The notes under the pieces are model-generated. The model was given only the letters and a program-made list of their open reading frames with translations, did no database searches and was not told the DNA's origin. Of a DNA stretch of 64,000 nucleotides, positions 9,989 to 18,912 are shown in pieces (the stretch's first letter is position 1; each line of letters opens with the position of its first letter). Origin of the DNA: Nocardia higoensis NBRC 100133 (lineage in GTDB: Bacteria > Actinomycetota > Actinomycetes > Mycobacteriales > Mycobacteriaceae); assembly GCF_000308595.1 (NCBI RefSeq), contig NZ_BAGA01000139.1, positions 1-64,000 of the forward strand, in the 5' to 3' direction. The position numbers were made by a program, and so were the translations under genes.

Positions 9989-11071
9989 ATGGGCAGTGAA
10001 CAGACGATGACGGCACCGGAAACCGAGGCTGCGGCGATGGCGTCGCCGGAGATCACTTCGACGCGGGAGCTGGCGGGACGCCGTTTCCTGGTACGCGACC
10101 CGTATCACGTCGGCCGGGAGAAGGTCCGCGAGTTCGCGCGCGCGGTGCGGAACCGCCACGGCGCCCATCGATCCGACGAGCACGCGAACCGGCTCGGCTT
10201 CGAGCGCCTGCTCGCCCCGCCGACCTTCTCCTCGGTGATCGGGATGGCCGCCACCAACGCCCTGCTCGATTCGGTGCTGCTCGAATACGACCTGGCCCAG
10301 GTACTGCAGACGGATCAGACCTTCGAACTGCGCCGCCCGTTCCTGCCCGGCGACGCCATCCGCACCCAGGTGATCATCGAATCGATCCGCACCTTCGGCG
10401 ACAACGACTTCATCAGCGTGCGCGCCGAGATGACCGATCAGCACGACGAGATCGTGCAGATCGCCTCCACGACGATCGTGGCCCGGCGCGGCGCGGAGAT
10501 CGACCCGGACCTGGCCAAGATGGTGCAGAACATCTTCATGCACTCCCGCCCGGTCACCCCGGCCGCGGGCATCACCGAGTCCGGCGTGCTGATCGAGCTC
10601 GACGACCGGACCCCGGCGGGCCGCAAGGCCGCCCTGCCGCCGGTCCACACCATCCCGGTCTTCGCCGATCTCGCCAAGGGCGATGAGCTGCCCGCGAGCA
10701 GCGCCCGGCTGACCCGCGGCGACCTGGTCAACTACGCGGGCGTCGCGGGCGATCCCAACCCGATCCACTTCAGCGAGGAGGCGGCCCGGCTGGTCGGCCT
10801 GCCGACGGTGGTCGCGCACGGCATGCTCACCATGGGCCTGGCCGCCGACTACCTGACCTCCTGGCTCGGCGATCCGACCGCGATCGAGACGTTCAGCGTG
10901 CGCTTCTCCGGTTTCGTGCCGGTGGGCATCGATGCGCCGAGCGTCATCGATTTCTCCGGCAAGATCAAGGCGCTGCACGAGGACCGCCGGGCAGCCACCG
11001 TGATGCTCGGCGCGACATCGCAGGGCCGCAAGCTCTTCGGCCGCGCCGTCGCCGACGTCCGGCTCTCCTGA
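9989..11071 (+). CDS. fused HadA/HadB-type (3R)-hydroxyacyl dehydratase
   Basis: A double hot-dog protein of about 360 residues. The N-terminal half (RRFLVRDPYHVGREKVREFARAV onward) is like HadA/FAS1-like dehydratases, and the C-terminal half is a MaoC domain with the catalytic motif AGDPNPIHF (Asp and His) followed by VVAHGMLTMGL. In mycobacteria HadA and HadB are separate subunits that dehydrate 3-hydroxyacyl-ACP in FAS-II for mycolic acids; here the two types are joined in one chain. The true substrate (ACP- or CoA-linked) is inferred. ATG 9989 was chosen because TAACAT at 9973-9978 could be a -10 box for a nearly leaderless mRNA; ATG 9977 and ATG 10007 are alternatives. Confidence 0.85.
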   Translation: MGSEQTMTAPETEAAAMASPEITSTRELAGRRFLVRDPYHVGREKVREFARAVRNRHGAHRSDEHANRLGFERLLAPPTFSSVIGMAATNALLDSVLLEYDLAQVLQTDQTFELRRPFLPGDAIRTQVIIESIRTFGDNDFISVRAEMTDQHDEIVQIASTTIVARRGAEIDPDLAKMVQNIFMHSRPVTPAAGITESGVLIELDDRTPAGRKAALPPVHTIPVFADLAKGDELPASSARLTRGDLVNYAGVAGDPNPIHFSEEAARLVGLPTVVAHGMLTMGLAADYLTSWLGDPTAIETFSVRFSGFVPVGIDAPSVIDFSGKIKALHEDRRAATVMLGATSQGRKLFGRAVADVRLS

Positions 11072-11116
11072 CGAGACCGCCTCGCGGACACCACCGCGGG
11101 CCCGATCGCCGCGCGC

Positions 11117-12571
11117 TCAGCCCAGTTCGGCACGCATCAGGTAGACGTTGTAGTCGCTCCAGGTCGAGATGGTGAAGTACAGCTCGTCACCGCGCGACCA
11201 GGGATGTATGAAACCGCCGTACAGCTCGGCGTGATCGAACACCGTCACCGTCGGCGCGGGTTCCGACCAGGCGCCCTGCGGGGTGGCCGACTCGCGTACC
11301 ACGATGGCGGCGCGGGCGGTATCGAGATAACTCATCTGCCACACACCGCGATCGGCGGCATAGCGCACGGACAACTCGCCCACCGGCGCGTCCACGATCG
11401 GCGTGGCGCCCGCCGGACCGCCGACCGGCGTCCACTGCCCGTCGCGCCAGTACTGGTAGGCGGTGGTGTTGAGGATCTGGTCGGCGGCGACCCTGGCCAG
11501 CCCGACCGAGCCGAGCCGGGTGCTCGGTGTGCCGAACATGTAGACGTACCCGTCGTGCGGGACCATCGCGCTGACCTGGAAGCTCGACAGGCCGAAGATG
11601 TTGTCCCAGCGGGCGTACCGATCCTTGGTCCAGGTCTGCCCGCCGTCGTCGGACCAGGCGATGCCGCCGTAGTTGGTGTAGAAGGTGCCGGGCAGGCTGT
11701 TCCAGGTGCGCAGCGACATGTAACTCATGTACTGCCTGCCGTCGAGGGCGAAGCCGGAGGTCGGGATGGTGGTCATCTCGACGTTGTCGAGCTTGCGGCT
11801 GGAGAGCACCTCGGCGGCGTGGCAGCGCCTGTCGGTGACCATCCGGTCGAAGGTCATGCCGTCGGACAGGTCGGTGTCGGTGCTGAACGCCAGCACATTG
11901 CTGCGCCAGTCCCCGCCCATGCCGCCGGGCGGATGGAAACCGCGGCCCACGGTGTCACCGAAGGCCACGGCGACCTCGCCGGGCGCGCTCTCCCACATGA
12001 TGCCCAGGTCGGTACCGTCGACCTGCCAGCGTTTGTCGGTGCGGTTCACCGAATGCGCGCCGGTCTGCTTGGCGACCTCGGTCACCCGCACCACATGCGG
12101 CGCCGGTGGGGCGGGCTCGCGCGCGGCGGCCTCGGCGGGCGGGGTGACCGGAGCGGGCGGCGGCGGGCCCTCACCCGGATCGGGGCTCGGCCCGGGAATC
12201 GCGAAGTGGAACGGCTGTGGATTGAGCAGGAGTTCCGGGATGCCCAGGCGCGCGGCGAGACTCGGCGGTGGCTCGGGCAGGTCGGTGAGATCGGGGCAGG
12301 GGTTCTCGCACGGGTCGGCGGGCAGCGACATCTCGACGCGCACCGGCTCGGGTTCGGGCGCTTCCGGCGGCAGCACCGTGACGACCGGATACGGGATCGG
12401 CACCTCGACCGTCTCGGGGATCAGGTCCTCGTGCACCGGAACCGGATCGGTCACGCACGGTCCGACGCCCGGAATCGGCGCACGCTCCCGCGGGTCGGCC
12501 GAGGCCGAACCGTGGTGCAGCGCAACGAGTAATCCCGCGAGGCCGAGCGCGGCCGTCACGCGCATGGACAT
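11117..12571 (-). CDS. secreted DUF4185 domain protein
   Basis: A 484-residue exported protein. A signal peptide ends near HHGSASADP (about residue 26), a Pro/Glu-rich linker runs to about residue 150, and a globular DUF4185 domain follows (LGIMWESAPGEVAVAFGDT, IAWSDDGGQTW, IHPWSRGDELYFTISTW). DUF4185 resembles five-bladed beta-propeller glycosidase-like folds (sialidase-type DDGGQTW repeat). It may act on cell-wall glycans, but no catalytic assignment can be made from sequence alone. ATG 12571 is preceded by AAGGGG. It is convergent with the dehydratase gene. Confidence 0.85.
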   Translation of the reverse strand: MSMRVTAALGLAGLLVALHHGSASADPRERAPIPGVGPCVTDPVPVHEDLIPETVEVPIPYPVVTVLPPEAPEPEPVRVEMSLPADPCENPCPDLTDLPEPPPSLAARLGIPELLLNPQPFHFAIPGPSPDPGEGPPPPAPVTPPAEAAAREPAPPAPHVVRVTEVAKQTGAHSVNRTDKRWQVDGTDLGIMWESAPGEVAVAFGDTVGRGFHPPGGMGGDWRSNVLAFSTDTDLSDGMTFDRMVTDRRCHAAEVLSSRKLDNVEMTTIPTSGFALDGRQYMSYMSLRTWNSLPGTFYTNYGGIAWSDDGGQTWTKDRYARWDNIFGLSSFQVSAMVPHDGYVYMFGTPSTRLGSVGLARVAADQILNTTAYQYWRDGQWTPVGGPAGATPIVDAPVGELSVRYAADRGVWQMSYLDTARAAIVVRESATPQGAWSEPAPTVTVFDHAELYGGFIHPWSRGDELYFTISTWSDYNVYLMRAELG

Positions 12572-12683
12572 GCCAACCCCTTGTGTGCCGGATGGTCACC
12601 GATGATCAGCGACAGACCCTACCCGGGCGCGCCGGTTTCCGGTGATCGAAACGGCGACGGCGGCGCCGCGATTCGCGACCGGG

Positions 12684-13799
12684 CTACGCGGAGGCTTTGA
12701 AGGTGAGCACGGTGGAGCCGATGCGGATCATGTCGCGATCGGCGAGCAGCGCGCTCTCGATCGGTTCCTCGTTGATGTAGACGCCGTTGGCCGAATGCAG
12801 ATCCTTGATGAGCAGGCCGGCGCGGCTGGGCATGATGTGCGCGTGATAGCGGCTGGCCTTGGGATCGTCGACGACCAGATCGTTGTCGGTCATCCGGCCG
12901 ATCCGCATGCCCGCGTGCGGGATCGGCAGTTCCCGGCCGTCGGGCAGGCGCAGCAGACCGCTGCGGACGGTGCGCGGGCCCTCGGTGACGGTCTCGGTCA
13001 TCGCCGCCGCCATCCGCTCGACCTGCTTGAACTCCCTGGTGCTCAACGGCTCCTGGCGCAGCACCCGCTGTTCCAGCTCCACCAGGGCGGGGCCGGGGTC
13101 GATGCCGAGTTCGTCGGCGAGCACGGTGCGCACCCGGCGGCAGGCGTCCAGCGCGTCGGCCTGACGGCCGGACAGATACAGCGCGGTGATCAGCTGGCCC
13201 CACAGCGGCTCGCGCAGCGGATGCTCGGTCGTCATGGTGACCAGTTCACCGATCACCGACGAGGCTCGCCCGCAGGCGATTTCGGCATCGATGCGGGCCG
13301 AGGCGGCCAGCAGCCGCTCCTCCTCCATGGCGGTGGCGAAGCTCTCGGCGAACTGCAGGCCGCTCAGATCCGACAGCGCGCGACCGCTCCACTCGTCGAG
13401 CGCGCGACCGTAGGCCAGCGAGGCACCGGTGTGGTCACCGATATCGGCGGCCTTGGCGCCGGTGTCGCAGAGCGCTTCGAAGCGGCCGATATCGCAGCTG
13501 TCCTCGGAGATCTCCAGCCGGTAGCCGGAGGACTCCGTGCGCAACACCGTCGCCGGGTCCACCCCGGCGGTGCGCAGCGCCTTACGGATATTGGAGACGA
13601 AGACCTGCAGGCTGGCCGCGTAGGAATCCGGCGGATCCTCGTTCCACACCATGTCCGCCAAGGCGGCCGAAGACACCGCGCGCCGCCGGTTGACGGTGAG
13701 CGCGGCCAGCAGGGCGCGCGGCTTGGGCCCGCCGACCGCCACCGGCTCTCCGCCGACGAACAACCGGACGGGCCCGAGCACACGTACATCCAGACTCAT
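12684..13799 (-). CDS. EmbR-like SARP regulator with FHA domain
   Basis: A 371-residue regulator with three parts. An N-terminal winged-helix DNA-binding domain covers about residues 1-95 (LLAALTVNRRRAVSSAALADMVW). A bacterial transcriptional activation domain of TPR type follows to about 245. A C-terminal FHA domain spans about 280-371, with the phosphothreonine-binding signature RIGRMTDNDLVV and SRYHAHI. This is the domain order of M. tuberculosis EmbR, which is controlled by Ser/Thr kinase phosphorylation. Whether this protein controls arabinosyltransferase genes is not shown here; no kinase gene is adjacent. It lies downstream of fba on the same strand, 36 bases away. Confidence 0.9.
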   Translation of the reverse strand: MSLDVRVLGPVRLFVGGEPVAVGGPKPRALLAALTVNRRRAVSSAALADMVWNEDPPDSYAASLQVFVSNIRKALRTAGVDPATVLRTESSGYRLEISEDSCDIGRFEALCDTGAKAADIGDHTGASLAYGRALDEWSGRALSDLSGLQFAESFATAMEEERLLAASARIDAEIACGRASSVIGELVTMTTEHPLREPLWGQLITALYLSGRQADALDACRRVRTVLADELGIDPGPALVELEQRVLRQEPLSTREFKQVERMAAAMTETVTEGPRTVRSGLLRLPDGRELPIPHAGMRIGRMTDNDLVVDDPKASRYHAHIMPSRAGLLIKDLHSANGVYINEEPIESALLADRDMIRIGSTVLTFKASA

Positions 13800-13835
13800 G
13801 AGCTCGGGCCTCGCCTATGCGATCAGACGCTGGAA

Positions 13836-14870
13836 TCAGGCGCTGATCGACCGTCCGGCCGACCTGAGATCGTTGCACGCCTCGACGACGCGCTCGGCCA
13901 TCGAGGCCTCGGCCTTCTTCAGGTAGCTGCGCGGGTCGTAGGTCTTCTTGTTGCCGACCTCGCCGTCGATCTTGAGCACGCCGTCGTAGTTGGTGAACAT
14001 GTGGCCGGCGACCGGACGGGTGAAGGCGTACTGGGTGTCGGTGTCGACGTTCATCTTCACCACGCCGTAGCGCAGCGAGTCGTCGATCTCGGACTTCAGC
14101 GAGCCCGAACCGCCGTGGAAGACGAAGTCGAACGGCTGCGCGTCGGCGCCCAGGCCCAGCTTGGCGGCCGCGACGCGCTGTCCCTCGGCCAGGACCTCGG
14201 GACGCAGCACCACATTGCCCGGCTTGTACACGCCGTGCACATTGCCGAAGGTGGCCGCGAGCAGGTACTTGCCGTTCTCGCCCGCGCCGAGCGCGTCGAT
14301 GGTCTTCTCGAAGTCCTCGGGCGAGGTGTAGAGCTTGTCGTTGATCTCGGCCTCGACGCCGTCCTCTTCACCGCCGACGACGCCGATCTCGACCTCGAGG
14401 ATGATGTTAGCGGCCGCGGTGGCCTTCAGCAGCTCCTTGGCGATCTCGAGGTTCTCGTCGATCGGGATGGCCGAGCCGTCCCACATGTGCGACTGGAACA
14501 GCGGGTTGCCGCCCGCGTTGACGCGCTCCTGGGAGATCGCGATCAGCGGGCGCACGAAGCCGTCCAGCTTGTCCTTGGGGCAGTGGTCGGTGTGCAGAGC
14601 GATGGTCACGTCGTACTTGGCCGCGACCACGTGCGCGAACTCGGCGAGCGCGACCGCGCCGGTCACCATGTCTTTCACGCCCAGGCCGGAGCCGAACTCG
14701 GCGCCACCGGTCGAGAACTGGATGATGCCGTCGCTGCCTGCGTCGGCGAAGCCCTTGATGGCCGCGTTGACCGTCTCCGACGAGGTGCAGTTGATCGCCG
14801 GGAAGGCGAAGGAGTTCTGCTTGGCGCGAGCCAGCATCTCGGCGTAGACCTCGGGGGTTGCGATGGGCAC
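13836..14870 (-). CDS. fba: class II fructose-bisphosphate aldolase
   Basis: Zinc-dependent aldolase that interconverts fructose 1,6-bisphosphate with glyceraldehyde 3-phosphate and dihydroxyacetone phosphate. The product starts (M)PIATPEVYAEMLARAKQNSFAFPAINC and has 344 residues, matching mycobacterial Fba. Zinc and active-site motifs are visible: LHTDHCPKD near residue 93, LEVEIGVVGGEEDGV near 165, FGNVHGVY, and FVFHGGSGS. GTG 14870 is the start: GGAGG lies eight bases upstream and the homologue begins at the same residue. M. tuberculosis fba (Rv0363c) has the same DedA-encoding neighbour. Confidence 0.97.
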   Translation of the reverse strand: MPIATPEVYAEMLARAKQNSFAFPAINCTSSETVNAAIKGFADAGSDGIIQFSTGGAEFGSGLGVKDMVTGAVALAEFAHVVAAKYDVTIALHTDHCPKDKLDGFVRPLIAISQERVNAGGNPLFQSHMWDGSAIPIDENLEIAKELLKATAAANIILEVEIGVVGGEEDGVEAEINDKLYTSPEDFEKTIDALGAGENGKYLLAATFGNVHGVYKPGNVVLRPEVLAEGQRVAAAKLGLGADAQPFDFVFHGGSGSLKSEIDDSLRYGVVKMNVDTDTQYAFTRPVAGHMFTNYDGVLKIDGEVGNKKTYDPRSYLKKAEASMAERVVEACNDLRSAGRSISA

Positions 14871-15039
14871 TGAACAGACCTCCATGTACGACGCTCTCCG
14901 CCCGCCGGCGCGGGACGGGTGCTGATCCTGCTGATCAGCCTAGGCGAGGCGGCGGCCCGATCGACAGGGACCCCGGGACCCGCCGTGCGACCCGCGCCAC
15001 AATTAGGCACGGTCCCGGAACATCGGTACCCTTGGCCAC

Positions 15040-15783
15040 GTGATAGCGCTGGCCGGCACGGAGACCTTGACGACCGATCTCGCGTTGATGCCAGGCTTCC
15101 TCGACCCGGTGAATCTGCTCAACTCTTTCGGCACGTGGGTGCTGGCGGGGCTGTTGCTGGTGGTCTTCATCGAGTCGGGCCTGCTGTTCCCGTTGCTGCC
15201 GGGTGACTCGCTGCTGTTCACCGCCGGTCTCATCGCGGCCGCCAAGTCCGCGGAGATCGAACCCTTCGCCCCGATCGGCGTGCTGCTGGTGCTGATCCCG
15301 CTCGCGGCCTTCGCGGGCGACCAGGTCGGCTACATGATCGGCAAGGGCGGCGGCACGGCGTTGTTCAAGGACAACGAGTCGCGCTTCTTCAAGAAGAAGT
15401 ACATCGACGAGTCGCACGCCTTCTTCGTCAAGCACGGCCCGATCACCATCATCCTGGCCCGCTTCGTGCCGTTCGTGCGCACCTTCGCACCGGTCGTGGC
15501 GGGCGCCTCGGGGATGAGCTACAAGGTGTTCGTCGTCTACAACGCGATCGGCGCGATCCTGTGGGGCTCGGGCGTCACCATGCTCGGCTATCTGCTCGGC
15601 CAGATCGGGTTCATCCGCGACAATGTCGATCTGATCTTCCTGCTCATCGTGTTCGTCTCGGTGGTGCCGATCTTCCTGGAGATCTTCAAGCGCTGGCGGG
15701 GCAAGGGCGGTTCCGCCGACGACGATGCCGACGCCGACACCGATGAGATCGCGGTGGTGAAAACCACCCCCGGTCAGAGCTGA
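15040..15783 (+). CDS. DedA family membrane protein (copy 1)
   Basis: A 247-residue polytopic membrane protein of the DedA/SNARE-associated family, implicated in undecaprenyl-phosphate or phospholipid flipping. Hallmarks are FPLLPGDSLLFTAG, GDQVGYMIGKGGG, and the amphipathic HGPITIILARFVPFVRTFAPVVAG. The C-terminus is cytosolic and acidic. It is divergent from fba. The GTG at 15040 has no clear ribosome site; later in-frame TTG or ATG codons are possible starts. It corresponds to M. tuberculosis Rv0364 by position. Confidence 0.92.
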   Translation: MIALAGTETLTTDLALMPGFLDPVNLLNSFGTWVLAGLLLVVFIESGLLFPLLPGDSLLFTAGLIAAAKSAEIEPFAPIGVLLVLIPLAAFAGDQVGYMIGKGGGTALFKDNESRFFKKKYIDESHAFFVKHGPITIILARFVPFVRTFAPVVAGASGMSYKVFVVYNAIGAILWGSGVTMLGYLLGQIGFIRDNVDLIFLLIVFVSVVPIFLEIFKRWRGKGGSADDDADADTDEIAVVKTTPGQS

Positions 15784-15787
15784 CCCC

Positions 15788-16558
15788 ATGACCACCGCGT
15801 CGAGCGGGATGAGTTTTCTCGAATCCGCTGGTCCCACCCTGGTGTGGACCGTTGTCCTCAGCTTCGTCTTCCTCGAATGCGCGGTGATCATCGGCCTGTT
15901 CCTGCCCGGCGATTCCATGCTGCTCACCGCGGGCGTGGTGATGGCCGGTCACGAGATGGGCGAGAAGCAGATCTGGGCGCTGGCCGTCGGGGCGATGGTG
16001 GCGGCCGTGGCGGGCAATCAGGTCGGCTATGTTATCGGGCAACGCACCGGAACCGGATTCGTCGCGCGGCGCAGCGGCCGATACGTCAACGCCCAGAACC
16101 TGGAACGGGTCTCGGCGATGTTGCAGCGGCACGGCTTCTGGGCGGTGCTGGTGGCCCGCTGGATCCCGTGGGTGCGCACATTGTGCCCGCTGGTGGCGGG
16201 CGCGGCGCGGATGGATCACCGCCGCTACACCATCGCCAGCACGATCGGCGCGATCGTCTGGGCGCCGGTGCTGCTGCTGATCGGCTTCTACGCCGGTAGC
16301 CACCTCGCCAGGATTCCGTGGCTCATGCACGGCGTGACCGCGGCGCTGGTGATCGCGGTGGTGGTCGGCACGGTCGTCGGCATCAAGGGCTACCGCCAGG
16401 AGATGCGCCGCACCGGCGCGGCCGGCGAGGCCGGCGAGGCCGGCGAGATCGACACCGATACCGACACCCAGCCCATGCAGTACGCGGTGGACGTGCGCCG
16501 CGAGATCGATCCGCCGACGGTGGTGCTGCCGCGCTGGGAGCCGGGCACCTACCGCTGA
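15788..16558 (+). CDS. DedA family membrane protein (copy 2)
   Basis: A second DedA protein of 256 residues, beginning four bases after the first copy's stop. Motifs match family positions: IIGLFLPGDSMLLTAG, GNQVGYVIGQRTG, and HGFWAVLVARWIPWVRTLCPLVAGAARM. Its soluble tail (residues about 210-256) contains a short EAGEAGEAGE repeat and differs from copy 1. The two copies are only moderately similar, so the duplication is old. Spacing implies one transcript and coupled translation. Confidence 0.92.
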   Translation: MTTASSGMSFLESAGPTLVWTVVLSFVFLECAVIIGLFLPGDSMLLTAGVVMAGHEMGEKQIWALAVGAMVAAVAGNQVGYVIGQRTGTGFVARRSGRYVNAQNLERVSAMLQRHGFWAVLVARWIPWVRTLCPLVAGAARMDHRRYTIASTIGAIVWAPVLLLIGFYAGSHLARIPWLMHGVTAALVIAVVVGTVVGIKGYRQEMRRTGAAGEAGEAGEIDTDTDTQPMQYAVDVRREIDPPTVVLPRWEPGTYR

Positions 16559-16584
16559 GCCCGGTGTCCGGGAGAGCCCGCCGT

Positions 16585-17745
16585 CTAGAACCCGGCCGCG
16601 CTCACCTGGTACGCGGCCTCCATCAGCATCCACCCGCCCAGCTGCACCGACAGATCACGCTCGGGCACTTCCGAGGCGGTCACCGAACCACCCGAGGTGA
16701 AGTGGCCCGCACCCGTCGTGCCGCCGGGCAGCACCGCCCGTTTCGTCCAGTCGGCGCCGAACAGTGGCTCGCTCTCGATATCGAGCCGGTTCGCCCAGGC
16801 CGCCACGGCGGATGCCTGCACCAGCGAGGCCGCGGTGCGCCGGTCGTTCTCCTGGACGTGGCCCTCGCCGGGCAGCATCAGCGCGACCACCGCCAGGTAG
16901 CGGGCCAGGATGCCGTTGAAGAGGCCGCCGTCGCCACCGCCGCCGCCCGCGATCACTCCCCCGGCGGTCATGTGCTCCTCGACCGCGCCGAGCAACCGGT
17001 GCACCCGCTCCAGGTGCCGCGGCTCGTCGGTGTGCACGGCGAGCTCGGCTTCCAGGCCGAGCACCACGCCCTGGCAGTAGGTGAAGGTCGGGCGCTCGAT
17101 CTCGCCGGAGGGCAGGTGGATGCCGTCGAGGATCAGACCGGTGTTCTCGTCGCGGAGCGTCGTGTCGATCCAGTCCGCCATCTGCTGGGCACGGGCGTGC
17201 CTGCCGAGCCTGCACAGCGCGATCGCGGCCGGACCGTTCGCGGGGGCGTTGTAGTAGTCCGAGTGCACGCGCCACGGGATGCCGCCGCCGGCTTCGGGCC
17301 GCCAGGCGCTGTAGAGCTTCTTCTCCAGCGCGGTCAGCGCGCCGCGCGCGGCGGTGACGCCCTGGATGCGTTCGGCGCGCTCCAGCGCGATCGCCAGCCA
17401 GGCCATGTCGTCGTAGTACTTGTTCGTCCAGCCGGTGATGTTGCGCATCCGGTGCGAGCGCACCAGTTCGGCGATCCTGGTGCGCCGCGCCGGGGTGGGC
17501 GTCCGGTTCACCGCGTCGACGGCGCAGTCGATCAGATGCGCCTGCCACCAGTAATGCCAGGAGGCGAACAGTCGCTCACGCCGGGTCGCCGGCCAGCCGA
17601 CGACCGCCAATTCCGTTCCCGGACATGCCCACAACGCGCGCAGGTGCCGGGAGATGATGGCGGACTCGGCCATATCCGCCCGTTCCGACCACAGGGCGGG
17701 GGTCGGTGCTGTATCCGGCCCTGGTAGCGGGCTCCGCGTGGTCAT
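16585..17745 (-). CDS. GH76-type (alpha-1,6-mannanase-like) protein
   Basis: A 386-residue (alpha/alpha)6-barrel protein with the GH76 catalytic pair in NKYYDDMAW (Asp112, Asp113) and further motifs PWRVHSDYYNAPANGPAAIA and TYCQGVVLGLEAEL. GH76 enzymes cleave alpha-1,6-mannan, a backbone of actinobacterial lipomannan. No signal peptide is seen, so the enzyme appears cytosolic unless exported another way. M. tuberculosis has a homologue (Rv0365c) beside its DedA gene, as here. It is convergent with the second dedA gene. Confidence 0.88.
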   Translation of the reverse strand: MTTRSPLPGPDTAPTPALWSERADMAESAIISRHLRALWACPGTELAVVGWPATRRERLFASWHYWWQAHLIDCAVDAVNRTPTPARRTRIAELVRSHRMRNITGWTNKYYDDMAWLAIALERAERIQGVTAARGALTALEKKLYSAWRPEAGGGIPWRVHSDYYNAPANGPAAIALCRLGRHARAQQMADWIDTTLRDENTGLILDGIHLPSGEIERPTFTYCQGVVLGLEAELAVHTDEPRHLERVHRLLGAVEEHMTAGGVIAGGGGGDGGLFNGILARYLAVVALMLPGEGHVQENDRRTAASLVQASAVAAWANRLDIESEPLFGADWTKRAVLPGGTTGAGHFTSGGSVTASEVPERDLSVQLGGWMLMEAAYQVSAAGF

Positions 17746-17842
17746 AGCTCAATGGTGCCAGGTTCGCGGCGATTCTTGCCGCTGAATTGTTACCGGATGG
17801 CCACCGAATCCGTTATCGGCGACCGTGCGATCGGGTCCGTGG

Positions 17843-18529
17843 TCACCACGCCCTGGACAGGTCCGCGTGCGCGCGCACCCAGGCGTGCATGGCGATGCCC
17901 GCCGCCACCCCGGCGTTGATGCTGCGGGTGGAACCGAACTGGGCGATCGAAACCGTCATGGCGGCGGCCTGTTTCGCGTGTTCGGTGACGCCGGGCCCTT
18001 CCTGCCCGAACAGCAGCAGGCACTCGCGCGGCAGTTCGGCGGTTTCCAGCGGGACCGCGCCGGGCACGTTGTCGACGGCGACCACGGTCAGCCCGGCGCG
18101 GTCGGCATAGGAACACAGCGCGCCGATGTCGGTGTGGTGCTCGATGTGCTGATAGCGATCGGTCACCATGGCGCCCCGGCGATTCCACCGTCGCCTGCCC
18201 ACGATGTGCACGGCGGCCGCGGCGAATGCGTTGGCGGTGCGTACCACGGTGCCGATATTGGCGTCGTGGGCGAAGTTCTCGATCGCCACATGGAACGGGT
18301 GCCTGCGGCGGTCGATATCGGCGACGATCGCCTCGCGGGTCCAGTACCGATAGGCGTCGACGACATTGCGGCGGTCGCCGTGGGCCAGCAGTTCCGGGTC
18401 CAGCCGCGGATCGTCGGGCGGCGGCGTGCCGAATTCGGCGATCCACGGGCCGAGGCCGTGCGGGTGCTCGCCCCATTCGGTCGGCCCGGCGGCCTGCTGC
18501 CCGGAGATGTCCGTCGACTGCTCTTCCAC
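17843..18529 (-). CDS. SpoU/TrmH family RNA 2'-O-methyltransferase
   Basis: A 228-residue SPOUT methyltransferase. The three motifs are present: IENFAHDANIGTVVRTANAF near residue 82 (motif 1), ECLLLFGQEGPGV (motif 2), and the knotted C-terminal SIAQFGSTRSINAGVAAGIAMHAW (motif 3). It uses S-adenosylmethionine to methylate a ribose in tRNA or rRNA; the target is not predictable. The start is GTG 18529. It corresponds to M. tuberculosis Rv0380c, which lies two genes from pyrE. Confidence 0.92.
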   Translation of the reverse strand: MEEQSTDISGQQAAGPTEWGEHPHGLGPWIAEFGTPPPDDPRLDPELLAHGDRRNVVDAYRYWTREAIVADIDRRRHPFHVAIENFAHDANIGTVVRTANAFAAAAVHIVGRRRWNRRGAMVTDRYQHIEHHTDIGALCSYADRAGLTVVAVDNVPGAVPLETAELPRECLLLFGQEGPGVTEHAKQAAAMTVSIAQFGSTRSINAGVAAGIAMHAWVRAHADLSRAW

Positions 18530-18577
18530 GCGCCTGATGCTAGAGCCGCCCGGCCCCGGCTGCGGCGCGCGCCCTCG

Positions 18578-18901
18578 TCAGTAGGTCGAGGAACTCGTGC
18601 CGGCGGTGACGATCGCGACGACGATGAACGCCACGGCAGCCAGCACATAGAGCAGCAGCAGGACGGTGCCGATGATCCCGCAGATATAGCCTGCCTTGGC
18701 CGAGCCCAGCCCACCCGTCATGCCGCCGGATGCCTCGATCTCCTTCTGTACCCGCGAGCCCATGTACCAGGCGAACGGCGCGCACAGCTGGCACAGCACA
18801 AGGCCGAGGATGCCGAGCACCAGGACCGTCGTCGCCTGCGGGTGATCCTGCGGGTACCCGTAGGGCGCGTACGGGTTTCCGTACGGGGGAGGGTAGGTCA
18901 T
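18578..18901 (-). CDS. small DUF4190-like membrane protein
   Basis: A 107-residue protein with a Pro/Tyr-rich cytosolic N-terminus (MTYPPPYGNPYAPYGYPQ) and two membrane helices (about residues 25-48 and 72-100) joined by a short loop with QKEIEASGG. This resembles the DUF4190 pattern seen in many actinobacteria. Function is unknown. It starts at ATG 18901, 11 bases after the YhhN stop, so it is probably in the same transcript. Confidence 0.8.
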   Translation of the reverse strand: MTYPPPYGNPYAPYGYPQDHPQATTVLVLGILGLVLCQLCAPFAWYMGSRVQKEIEASGGMTGGLGSAKAGYICGIIGTVLLLLYVLAAVAFIVVAIVTAGTSSSTY

Positions 18902-18912
18902 GCCGCCTGATG

